From JBHIBA01 sp046758845 (GTDB lineage: Bacteria; UBA8248; JACPRG01; G963555815), in NCBI GenBank assembly GCA_046758845.1, contig JBHIBA010000043.1, positions 1-21,635 of the forward strand: DNA of 21,635 nt, given 5' to 3'. Numbering within the stretch: position 1 is the first letter of the stretch; every line of letters starts with the position of its first letter. Both the position numbers and the translations under genes were made by a program. Below the pieces are notes generated by a model that was given only the letters and a program-made list of their open reading frames with translations, was not told where the DNA came from and ran no database searches. This document shows, one piece after another, positions 14,280 through 21,522 of the stretch.

Positions 14280-15305
14280 ATGCACCATCCCATCCTCCGC
14301 AATATTCCACGGAAAATCTGTTACCTCTCCATTTCTTTTGTTATTTCCTTATGCCTCGTCCGTTCCATCCCGCAAGCGGCGGCAGATCCCGGGCCCCCTA
14401 TAGCCGGAGCGGGCGGTCGAGCTGAAGGGAATGCGCAAAGCCGTCCCGATTTCGATGCGCGCCGGGCGCTCGACCTGATCCGAAAGCAACTTTCCTTCGG
14501 CAGCCGCACCATCGGACGTCCGGGTCACGAGGCGGCCGGGCGCTTCCTGGAGAGAGAGCTCCGGCGGTACGCCGACCGGGTCGTCCTCCAGAAATTCCGG
14601 TTCCAAGACTTTGACCTGACCAATGTGATCGGATGGATCTGCGCCCGTGGGATGTCCCGGCGGGCAGAACCCAACGCCCAATCGGACCCCGCAACCCCCT
14701 GCCCCGGCACAGACCCTCCGGTTCTCCTCGCCGCTCATTGGGACACCCATCCCTTCGCCTCGCGGGACCCCGACCGGTCCCGACGCCGCCTCCCCGTCCC
14801 CGGGGCAAACGACGGCGGCTCGGGGACGGCAATCCTTCTGGAGTTGGCCAGGGCCATGCGAGAGAGGCGACCCCCGAGAGACCTTCTGATCGTCCTTTTT
14901 GACGGCGAGGACTACGGGATCGGCGAGGAGTGGTTCATCGGCTCAACTCACTTCGCCCGCGCCTGGAAGGGACCCCGCCCGGCCTTCGGTATCCTTCTGG
15001 ACATGGTGGGGGACCGGGACCTCAACATTCACGTGGAAGGTTACTCGGCGCGAAAGGCCCCGGAGGTCGTCCGGAAAATCTGGGATGCGGCAAAGCGGGC
15101 AGGGGCCCGGTCTTTCCGCCCGGATGTCAAGCACTACGTTTTGGACGATCACATCCCTTTGAACGATGCCGGCATCCCCACAGCCGACATCATCGACTTC
15201 GACTATCCCCCTTGGCACACATCGCAGGACACCCTGGACAAGGTCAGCGCCCGGAGCCTGGAAGAGGTCGCGCGGGTGGTGATCGAAGCAATTTACACGC
15301 GGTAA
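14280..15305 (+). CDS. secreted M28 metallopeptidase, glutaminyl-cyclase-like
   Basis: A 341-residue exported zinc enzyme of the M28 family, close to glutaminyl-peptide cyclotransferases. Residues 1-35 form a signal peptide (basic start, apolar core ICYLSISFVISLCLV, likely cleavage after PQAAA). The zinc/catalytic set reads as D178 in PGANDGGSG, E210-D211 in LFDGED, D241 in ILLDMVGDRD and H313 in PPWHTSQDT. In human glutaminyl cyclase the pair is Glu-Glu; here the second, zinc-binding residue is Asp. The short inserts and PWHTSQDTLD tail are as in that group. It may cyclise N-terminal glutamine or act as an aminopeptidase in the periplasm. ATG at 14280 has no clear ribosome binding site. It is followed 34 bp later by the MurU-like gene. 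Confidence 0.88.
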   Translation: MHHPILRNIPRKICYLSISFVISLCLVRSIPQAAADPGPPIAGAGGRAEGNAQSRPDFDARRALDLIRKQLSFGSRTIGRPGHEAAGRFLERELRRYADRVVLQKFRFQDFDLTNVIGWICARGMSRRAEPNAQSDPATPCPGTDPPVLLAAHWDTHPFASRDPDRSRRRLPVPGANDGGSGTAILLELARAMRERRPPRDLLIVLFDGEDYGIGEEWFIGSTHFARAWKGPRPAFGILLDMVGDRDLNIHVEGYSARKAPEVVRKIWDAAKRAGARSFRPDVKHYVLDDHIPLNDAGIPTADIIDFDYPPWHTSQDTLDKVSARSLEEVARVVIEAIYTR

Positions 15306-15339
15306 AAGGCCGACCGTGAAGACCTGAAAGGCGCGCCCC

Positions 15340-16434
15340 TTGAATGTGTTCCTCCTGGCTGCCGGCCTGGGCGAGCGTCTACGCCCCTTGACCGAGTATC
15401 GCCCGAAACCCCTGGTTCCGGTCGCCAACCGCCCTCTGATTGAATACACCATCAATTTTCTCAAATCTCACAACTACCGGGACCTCGTCATCAACCTTCA
15501 TCACCTCCCCGGCCAAATTCAGGAAACCCTGGGAGACGGGACCGCCTTAGACGTCCGGATTGAGTACTCCCTGGAACCCGAAATCCTGGGGACGGCCGGG
15601 GGGCTCAAGAAGGCGGAGGCGCTTTTGGGGAAAGAGACCTTTTTGGCCATCAACTCCGACATCCTCCTCCGACTGGACCTGGGGGCTGCCCTGCGCTTCC
15701 ACCGGGAGAGAGGCGCGCTGGCCACCCTGCTGATCCGTAAGTATTCTGAAACGCCCAGGCAGCCCGATCTGGCAGTCGACGCGAGCGGCCGTATCCGCCG
15801 TTTCCTGAGCCACGGAGCCGAGCCGGACGAACCAGGTCTCACCAACGCTCTGTTCACCGGGGTGACCTTCATGGAGCCGGAAATGCTCAAAGAGTTTCCC
15901 CCGCGCCGCTATTGCAGCATCTCAGAGGAGGTTTACCCCCGGCTGGTTCAAGGAGAGGCAGACATCTATGGATGGTGGACCGAGGGGGATTGGCGGGACG
16001 TCGGAACGCCGGCCGCTTATCTGAGAGCGAATTGGGAAGTCTTGGGCGGAAAGTATAGCCCGCGCGCCGGAACGGAAGAACCCTTACAATCCGGACGGCC
16101 GATTCAGGAGGTCCGGCATCCGCGCGGCGCGGAAATCCCCGCAGTGGAGATCAAAGAGCCGGTCTTGATTGGAAACGCCTGCCGGATCGAGCCGGGCAGC
16201 CGGCTCGGGCCGAACGTGGTGATAGGCCCCGGGGGAAGAGTCGGCCGGAACGTCCGCCTCTCCCAAAGCCTTCTGTGGGAGAATGTGGAGGTGGGGGACG
16301 GTTGCACTGCGCGCCGTGTTATCATCGGACCCGGCGTTCAAGTGCCCAAAGACGCGAAGCTTCAGAGCGAAATGCTCGTCACCCGAAACCTTGAACTGCG
16401 GGGGTTTCCGCTGGAGCCGACGGACAAGGTATGA
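15340..16434 (+). CDS. MurU-like sugar-1-phosphate nucleotidyltransferase with beta-helix
   Basis: A 364-residue NDP-sugar synthase. The N-terminal Rossmann-like domain has LAAGLGERLRPLTEYRPKPL (6-25), the nucleotide and lysine signature, the EILGTAGGL loop (81-89) and the metal-binding NSD (105-107); EGDWRDVGTP (215-224) closes the catalytic domain. Residues 270-345 contain hexapeptide repeats of a left-handed beta helix (VLIGNACRIEPGSRLG, VVIGPGGRVGRN, VIIGPGVQVP). Because the next gene is an AmgK-type kinase, the likely substrate is MurNAc-1-phosphate (giving UDP-MurNAc) or a related hexosamine phosphate; mannose- or glucose-1-phosphate remain possible. Pseudomonas MurU is shorter and lacks the helix domain. 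The start is TTG at 15340 with GAAAGG upstream. The stop overlaps the next start as ATGA. Confidence 0.85.
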   Translation: MNVFLLAAGLGERLRPLTEYRPKPLVPVANRPLIEYTINFLKSHNYRDLVINLHHLPGQIQETLGDGTALDVRIEYSLEPEILGTAGGLKKAEALLGKETFLAINSDILLRLDLGAALRFHRERGALATLLIRKYSETPRQPDLAVDASGRIRRFLSHGAEPDEPGLTNALFTGVTFMEPEMLKEFPPRRYCSISEEVYPRLVQGEADIYGWWTEGDWRDVGTPAAYLRANWEVLGGKYSPRAGTEEPLQSGRPIQEVRHPRGAEIPAVEIKEPVLIGNACRIEPGSRLGPNVVIGPGGRVGRNVRLSQSLLWENVEVGDGCTARRVIIGPGVQVPKDAKLQSEMLVTRNLELRGFPLEPTDKV

Positions 16435-17531
16435 AGCCCGAGCCGTTTGCCGCACCCGTGCCCCTTTGGCCCGACGCCCTTTCCGGAATCCGCCAAAAGG
16501 AGCTCATCGAGGAATTCCGGAACCACCTGGACAGAGGAATCGACAGCATCCGCTTAACGCCCATGCCGGGGGACGCCTCGGCGAGGCGATACTATCGGAT
16601 CTTCTTTTCCGCGGGTCCTTTCCCCTCCGCCGTCCTGGTGGTCGTGACGGAACCCTGCCCTCCCGACCCCATGGATTTCCCTTTTTTGAACATCCGCTCC
16701 TTCCTGGCCGGCCTGGGCCTCGCCGTACCTGAGCATTACTTCTCATTGCCGGAACAGGGGATCGTGGTGCTGGAAGACTTCGGGGACAAGACCCTGGAAT
16801 CGGCCCTTCAGACGGCCTCTCCCCCCCAGGCGGAGGCGTGGTACCGGGAGGCGTTGGAATCACTCGTGAAAATGCAGCTGAGTCGGGGAGACTGCTACGC
16901 GTTCACGTACGCTTTTACGGCGGCCAAATTTGAGGAGGAGTTGCTGTTCTTCGTCAAGCACGCAGTCGAGGGCCTGTGGGGGCGAAGGCTGTCTTCCGGC
17001 GACCGGGAGGCCCTCACCGCAGAATTCCGCCGGCTTTCCGAGGAGGTGGCCTCCTTGGCCTCAGGATCGGCTGTGTTCACCCATCGCGATTACCACAGCC
17101 GCAATTTGATGGTTCTGAACGACGTCCCAAGATTGGGGATTCTGGACTTCCAGGACGCCCGCCTCGGCCCGCCGGCCTATGACCTGGCCTCCCTGGTGTT
17201 CGATTCCTACGTGAGCCTTTCGCCGGAATTTCGTGAAACCCTCATCGAGCATTATCGACTCCGCTCCAAAGACCTCTCCGGAAGGGGTCTGGACCGCGAC
17301 GGCTTGGAGCGCTCTTTGCGCCTGGCGGCCACCCAGCGCAACCTGAAGGCGGTGGGAACGTTTGCTTATCAAGGATGGGTCCTGGGAAGGAAAGGCTATC
17401 TGGACTCCATCGGCCCAACGCTCGAATACGTCCGGGACCACTGCGAGCGCCTTCCCGAATTATCGGGGCTTTGGTCTCTCCTCTCCCCGCTGCTGCCCGC
17501 ACCGGGCCATGCCACAGCACGGCCTTCCTGA
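16431..17531 (+). CDS. amgK: AmgK-like cell-wall amino-sugar kinase
   Basis: A 366-residue protein-kinase-like (aminoglycoside phosphotransferase family) enzyme. Family marks are GDASARRYYRI (47-57) with the nucleotide-binding lysine replaced or shifted, VVLEDFGDKTLE (112-123), the catalytic loop HRDYHSRN (218-225, D220 as base), the metal-binding DFQDA (239-243) and PPAYDLASL (247-255). This set is characteristic of AmgK, which phosphorylates the anomeric carbon of MurNAc or GlcNAc during peptidoglycan recycling, bypassing fosfomycin-sensitive synthesis. Its ATG overlaps the stop of the nucleotidyltransferase gene, the same pairing as amgK-murU, although here the order is nucleotidyltransferase first. 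It is cytosolic. A later role in making a different sugar phosphate for the downstream glycosyltransferase is possible. Confidence 0.88.
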   Translation: MKPEPFAAPVPLWPDALSGIRQKELIEEFRNHLDRGIDSIRLTPMPGDASARRYYRIFFSAGPFPSAVLVVVTEPCPPDPMDFPFLNIRSFLAGLGLAVPEHYFSLPEQGIVVLEDFGDKTLESALQTASPPQAEAWYREALESLVKMQLSRGDCYAFTYAFTAAKFEEELLFFVKHAVEGLWGRRLSSGDREALTAEFRRLSEEVASLASGSAVFTHRDYHSRNLMVLNDVPRLGILDFQDARLGPPAYDLASLVFDSYVSLSPEFRETLIEHYRLRSKDLSGRGLDRDGLERSLRLAATQRNLKAVGTFAYQGWVLGRKGYLDSIGPTLEYVRDHCERLPELSGLWSLLSPLLPAPGHATARPS

Positions 17532-17542
17532 AGGACGCTCTC

Positions 17543-18133
17543 GTGTTTCATCTCGTCCGCTTAGTCCTGTATGCCTTCCCCCTGCCGGGTTCGGTGCAGG
17601 CTCCAGATCCCTCGGTGGGTGTGGAGCTGATCCGGGTCAAAAAGGGCGATCCCGCCGTCGAACAAGTCGTGAAGGTCCTGAAGCCGGATCTCGTCCATCA
17701 GCGCCTTGAGCGGGGAGAGATCTTCTTCGGAGCCGTCCATGAAGGAAAGATCGTGTCCTACTGCTGGCTGGCGCAGGGAAAGATTGGGATAGAGGAAATC
17801 AACCTGGCCGTTTGCACCCAGCCGGGCGAAGTCTACCTTTACGACGCCTACACCCTGGCCCCTTGGCGGGGCAAGGGCCTCTATCCCGTCGTCTTAAGGG
17901 AAATGTTGCAGTATGCGGGGCAAAACGGCTTCTCGCGGGCGCTCATCTTCGTGGCGGCCGACAACACCGCCTCGCGGCGGGGGGTGCTGAAAGCGGGCTT
18001 TTTGGAATTTCAGGTCGTTACGTGCCTGGCGATTTTCGGATTCTCCTTTCACCGATACTCTGAGGCCCTGCACGGACAAAGACCGCCTGTGTTCAAGCCC
18101 CTGCGAGAGCTTGAGCTGGAACGGTCCCTTTGA
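17543..18133 (+). CDS. GNAT family N-acetyltransferase
   Basis: A 196-residue GNAT-fold protein, acetyl-CoA dependent. GEVYLYDAYTLAPWRGKGLY (95-114) holds strand 4 and the pyrophosphate-binding loop RGKGLY, and VAADNTASRRGVLKAGF (137-153) is the usual strand 5-helix 4 region. The open frame extends to 17375, inside the amgK gene, but GTG at 17543 is chosen because AAGGA lies seven bases upstream and the region before it overlaps amgK in another frame. Unlike FemX, no transpeptide-like features are present. It follows amgK by 11 bp. The acceptor substrate is unknown; an amino sugar or other amine made by the cluster is a reasonable guess. Confidence 0.82.
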   Translation: MFHLVRLVLYAFPLPGSVQAPDPSVGVELIRVKKGDPAVEQVVKVLKPDLVHQRLERGEIFFGAVHEGKIVSYCWLAQGKIGIEEINLAVCTQPGEVYLYDAYTLAPWRGKGLYPVVLREMLQYAGQNGFSRALIFVAADNTASRRGVLKAGFLEFQVVTCLAIFGFSFHRYSEALHGQRPPVFKPLRELELERSL

Positions 18134-18238
18134 CAACGGCCCACGGCATCCGTAGATTACGAAAGGTTTTGTGGCCCTGGATTGGGGCGCCTCCGACGGG
18201 GTTTCCCTCGGAACGGCCGAAAGGTTTGCAGCAGGCCG

Positions 18239-19249
18239 ATGAGAACCGACTGCGTGAAAGTTGACTCCCTCACGGATGCTTCGGCGTTCAGCGAACTCGA
18301 ACGGGATTGGAGGGATCTCCTCGCCGAAAGCCCGCCGCGGTCGATCTTTCTCACCCCCCAGTGGCAGAACCTTTGGTGGAGGCACTTTTCCGGCGGCCGC
18401 AACCTCCGGATCGTAACGGTGCGGTCGGCAGAGGGGAAACTGCTGGGCCTTTGTTCGCTGACGGAAGCGCAGGGGAGGTACGAGTTTCTGGGGGGGGAAG
18501 ACCTTTGTGACCATTTGGACGTCCTCTCTGTCCCCGGCCACGAAGAGACGGTGGCGAACGAACTGCTGGCGGAAGCGGGCGAGAATTTCCCTGGGGTCCG
18601 GGAGGTCGACCTCCACTTCGTCCCCGAGGATTCCCGAATCCTCTCTCCCCTGCGGGAGGCGGCGATGGGAATGAGATGGGATGTGAGCATCGAAGCGGAA
18701 GAGACCTCCCCCTTTATCCCCCTTCCCGAAACCTGGGAGGCGTACCTGGCCGGCCTGCGGGGCAAGGACCGCCACGAACTGCGGCGGAAGATGCGCCGCA
18801 CCGAGGGGGCGGGCTCTCTGCGCGTGCGGACCTCCTCGCCGGCCGAGTTCCGGGAGGACCTGGAAACCTTCCTGCGGTTACACGCCCTCAGCGCTCCGGA
18901 AAAGCTTCAATTCATGGACGCTCCCATGCAGGAGTTTTTCCGCGAAGCGGGCGAAAGGATCCTCTCCGAGGGATGGCTCCGCCTCACCCTGCTCGAAGTG
19001 GACGGGGACCAGGCGGCGGCGCTACTCACCTTCGATTACGACGGCGCGGTCCTGGCCTACAACTCGGGTTATGACAAACGGTTCTCGGCGGTGAGCCCGG
19101 GCTTCACGCTTTTCACGTACGCCATCCGTGCGGCCATCCAGGAGGGCCGTCGCGCATTCGACTTTCTCCGCGGAAATGAAACGTACAAGTATCGCCTCGG
19201 CGGTCAGGACCGGCCTCTTTATCATGTGAACCTCCGCCCGATCCGGTAA
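18239..19249 (+). CDS. CelD/BioF2-type GNAT acyltransferase
   Basis: A 336-residue double-GNAT-type protein (CelD/BioF2 or FemAB-like). The start region carries PRSIFLTPQWQNLWWRHF, a typical aromatic-rich motif for this group, and the second half has AALLTFDYDGAVLAYNSG followed by SPGFTLFTYAIRAAIQEG and FDFLRGNETYKYRLGG (309-324 region), the conserved C-terminal motif. These enzymes N-acylate sugars or peptides in exopolysaccharide, cellulose and amino-sugar pathways. The frame opens at TTG 18182 with an arginine-rich head that does not look like the family, so ATG at 18239 is used; its ribosome binding site is weak and GTG at 18254 is an alternative. It lies 105 bp after the first GNAT gene and 22 bp before the glycosyltransferase. 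Confidence 0.8.
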   Translation: MRTDCVKVDSLTDASAFSELERDWRDLLAESPPRSIFLTPQWQNLWWRHFSGGRNLRIVTVRSAEGKLLGLCSLTEAQGRYEFLGGEDLCDHLDVLSVPGHEETVANELLAEAGENFPGVREVDLHFVPEDSRILSPLREAAMGMRWDVSIEAEETSPFIPLPETWEAYLAGLRGKDRHELRRKMRRTEGAGSLRVRTSSPAEFREDLETFLRLHALSAPEKLQFMDAPMQEFFREAGERILSEGWLRLTLLEVDGDQAAALLTFDYDGAVLAYNSGYDKRFSAVSPGFTLFTYAIRAAIQEGRRAFDFLRGNETYKYRLGGQDRPLYHVNLRPIR

Positions 19250-19271
19250 CGCAAATTCGCTGACCTTATCT

Positions 19272-20597
19272 ATGCGCGCCTCACAGCTTCGAATCGCCAT
19301 GTTGAGCCTTCACTCCTCTCCCCTGGCCGAACTGGGGAGAGAGATCACAGGGGGCATGAACGTCTTCGTGCGGGAGGTCAGCCGGGAGCTCAGTCGGCAG
19401 GGTCACCGGCTGGACATCTTCACCCGCAAGGACGACCCGGACCGATCTCCCGTGGTCGAAATCGACAAAGGGGTGCGCCTCATCCATTTATCGGCGGGCC
19501 CTGCGGCGTCCAGCTCGCGCAATCAGCTCAGCCGTCACATCCCGCAACTGCGGGAGGCCCTGGGTGAGTGGCCGGCCGATGTGTACGACGTGGTTCACGC
19601 GCATTACTGGATCTCGGGCGCCGCCGGCCGCGAGTGGGCCGCCGAGAAGGGAATCCCCTTCGTTCAGATGTTCCACACCACGGAGCGAACCAAGCGCCGG
19701 CTGCTCGGGACCGCCTATCCGGAAGATGTCCGGCGAAGCGCCGTGGAAGAAGCGCTGGGGCGTTCAGTGGACGCCCTCACGGTCGGAAGCCGGCGAGACC
19801 GGGATAGCCTCATGGCCGATTACGCCATCGCGCCTGAGAAGATCCACACCGTCCCAGGGGGCGTGAGACCGACGGTCTTCTTTCCTCGGCCGCAGGAGAT
19901 CGCCCGCCGCCGCGCCGGGCTGTCCTCGGGCCGCGTCGCCCTTTTCGTGGGGCGCATCGAGCCCGTCAAGGGGCTGGAAACCCTCATCCGGGCCTTGGCC
20001 CTCCTGCGCCGGGAAGGCGGCGACAATTGCAGCTGGAGGCTCATGGTCATCGGGGGGGACTCGGGGCCTTCTCCGTGGGAGAGTGAGGATGGGAATTCCT
20101 CGGCCGCCGAGATCACTTACGTCGGCAAAATCCGCAAGCTGGCGGGCGACCTCGGTATGGCGGACCGGACGACGTTCCTGGGGGCCAAACCCCAAAAATC
20201 CCTGGCGGACTACTACGCAGGGGCGGATTGCTGCGTTTTCCCTTCGGTTTACGAAACCTTCGGGCTGGCCGTCATCGAAGCCCTCGCCTGCGGCGGAGTT
20301 GTCGTGGCCTCGGAGATCGGCGGCTATCCGCACATCTTGGCCCAGGAGAAAGCCGGCCTTCTGGTCCCGCCGGGAAACGCCAACGCCCTCGCCCAAGCCC
20401 TGGATCGGGTTTGCGCGGACGGCACTCTCCGAGAAGACCTCCGCCGGCGGGCCCCCGAAGTGGGCCGGCGATTCCCTTGGACCGACACGGCCGGGCATTT
20501 GTTGAAAATCTACCGTTCGCTCATCGAAAAGGTTCCGGCCCGCAGGGGCGCCCCATACACGGCGGACCCGAAGAAGGAAATCGCAATCTGTGGCTGA
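19272..20597 (+). CDS. GT4 glycosyltransferase, MshA-like
   Basis: A 441-residue GT-B retaining glycosyltransferase of family GT4. The N-domain has MLSLHSSPLAELGREITGGM (10-29), the GGMNVFVREVSREL segment that in MshA contacts the acceptor, and HAHYWISG (109-116). The C-domain has LFVGRIEPVKGLETLIRAL with R228 and K233 for the sugar-nucleotide phosphates and the EX7E pair E328/E336 in SVYETFGLAVIEAL. MshA moves GlcNAc from UDP-GlcNAc to inositol-3-phosphate as the first step of mycothiol synthesis; sucrose-phosphate synthases share the N-terminal motif, so the acceptor is not settled. ATG at 19272 has no clear ribosome binding site. Its stop overlaps the start of the deacetylase gene by 8 bp, a strong sign of coupled function. 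Confidence 0.88.
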   Translation: MRASQLRIAMLSLHSSPLAELGREITGGMNVFVREVSRELSRQGHRLDIFTRKDDPDRSPVVEIDKGVRLIHLSAGPAASSSRNQLSRHIPQLREALGEWPADVYDVVHAHYWISGAAGREWAAEKGIPFVQMFHTTERTKRRLLGTAYPEDVRRSAVEEALGRSVDALTVGSRRDRDSLMADYAIAPEKIHTVPGGVRPTVFFPRPQEIARRRAGLSSGRVALFVGRIEPVKGLETLIRALALLRREGGDNCSWRLMVIGGDSGPSPWESEDGNSSAAEITYVGKIRKLAGDLGMADRTTFLGAKPQKSLADYYAGADCCVFPSVYETFGLAVIEALACGGVVVASEIGGYPHILAQEKAGLLVPPGNANALAQALDRVCADGTLREDLRRRAPEVGRRFPWTDTAGHLLKIYRSLIEKVPARRGAPYTADPKKEIAICG

Positions 20598-21273
20598 ATG
20601 GGACAGGGTTCTGGTCGTCGTGGCCCACCCGGACGACGCCGAGTTGGGAAGCGGCGGGAGCATCGCCCGGTGGGTCTCCGGCGGCGCGACGATCGACTAC
20701 ATCATCGCCACCAACGGAAACAAGGGAACCAAAGACCTCGCCATCTCGCCGCATCAGCTGGCGGAGACGCGAGAGGCGGAGCAGAAGGCTGCGGCGGAAC
20801 TCCTGGGGGCGCGCGGTGTCATTTATCTGCGGTACAACGACGGGGAACTCCAGGCGGACGACGGCCTGAAAATCCAGTTGGCGATCCTCATCCGCCACCA
20901 CCGTCCGGACGTGATTGTCACGCACGACCCCTGGCGGCTGTATCACCTTCATCCGGATCACCGCGCCTTGGGCATCACCGTGACCGATGCCATCGTGGCG
21001 GCGCGGGATCACTTGTTCCTCCCTGCGCTCTCGGTCATCGGCCTCAAAGCCCATCACACGCCAAATGCCCTTTTCGCCGGGGCCGACCATCCCAACTACT
21101 TTGTGGACATTTCGCAAACGCTGGAGGCGAAGATCGAATCTCTCGCACGGCATAAGTCGCAAATGTTCCGCGTGGACGGCTGGCAGGACCGAGTCCGAGA
21201 ACGGGCGGCGGAAGTCGGAAGAAAAGGGGGATTCGAGTACGCGGAAGGCTTCCACCGGATCGAAATGCACTAA
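20590..21273 (+). CDS. PIG-L/LmbE family deacetylase, MshB/BshB-like
   Basis: A 227-residue zinc-dependent N-deacetylase of the LmbE/PIG-L superfamily. AHPDDAELGSGG (12-23) gives zinc ligands H13 and D16 and base D15; HPDH (121-124) gives H124. Also visible are THDPW (111-115) and ADHPNYFVDIS. MshB removes acetate from GlcNAc-inositol in mycothiol synthesis and BshB from GlcNAc-malate in bacillithiol synthesis. Translation from GTG at 20590 overlaps the end of the GT4 gene, and AGAAGGA lies about 12 bp upstream. Coupling to an MshA-like enzyme suggests that it deacetylates that enzyme's glycoside product. No MshC- or BshC-type cysteine-adding ligase is seen in the window. The stop is followed by the second repeat copy. 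Confidence 0.9.
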   Translation: MAEWDRVLVVVAHPDDAELGSGGSIARWVSGGATIDYIIATNGNKGTKDLAISPHQLAETREAEQKAAAELLGARGVIYLRYNDGELQADDGLKIQLAILIRHHRPDVIVTHDPWRLYHLHPDHRALGITVTDAIVAARDHLFLPALSVIGLKAHHTPNALFAGADHPNYFVDISQTLEAKIESLARHKSQMFRVDGWQDRVRERAAEVGRKGGFEYAEGFHRIEMH

Positions 21274-21338
21274 GAAGCCGGTCAAGCGCGCACTGAGGGT
21301 CACCGACCCGCGCCCCGCGCCACCCCCCCCGAAGCGAT

Positions 21339-21422
21339 TAGCTGCGATTTAAGCACGTTCGCTTTGCTCAGTGCAGGCTCCGCGGAAATCGCGGCCCATG
21401 TAGGCGGCCCCGATCTCCGCTC
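21339..21422 (+). repeat. dispersed repeat core, copy 2
   Basis: 21339-21396 matches 5185-5242 at 53 of 58 bases and 21407-21422 matches 5249-5264 exactly. The hairpin is kept: GCTGCGATTT (21341-21350) still pairs with AAATCGCGGC (21386-21395), the C-to-T change giving a G-T wobble. The terminal inverted repeats of copy 1 are not found around it. It lies 65 bp past the deacetylase stop. Confidence 0.75.
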
Positions 21423-21522
21423 CGGGCAAGGCCCGCGGGTTCCGCAACCCCCATTCGGATCGGGACTACGACATTGGCGTGGGGCATCAGCCCGGCAGAC
21501 CTATACCTCGAAGGCTAGGAGG

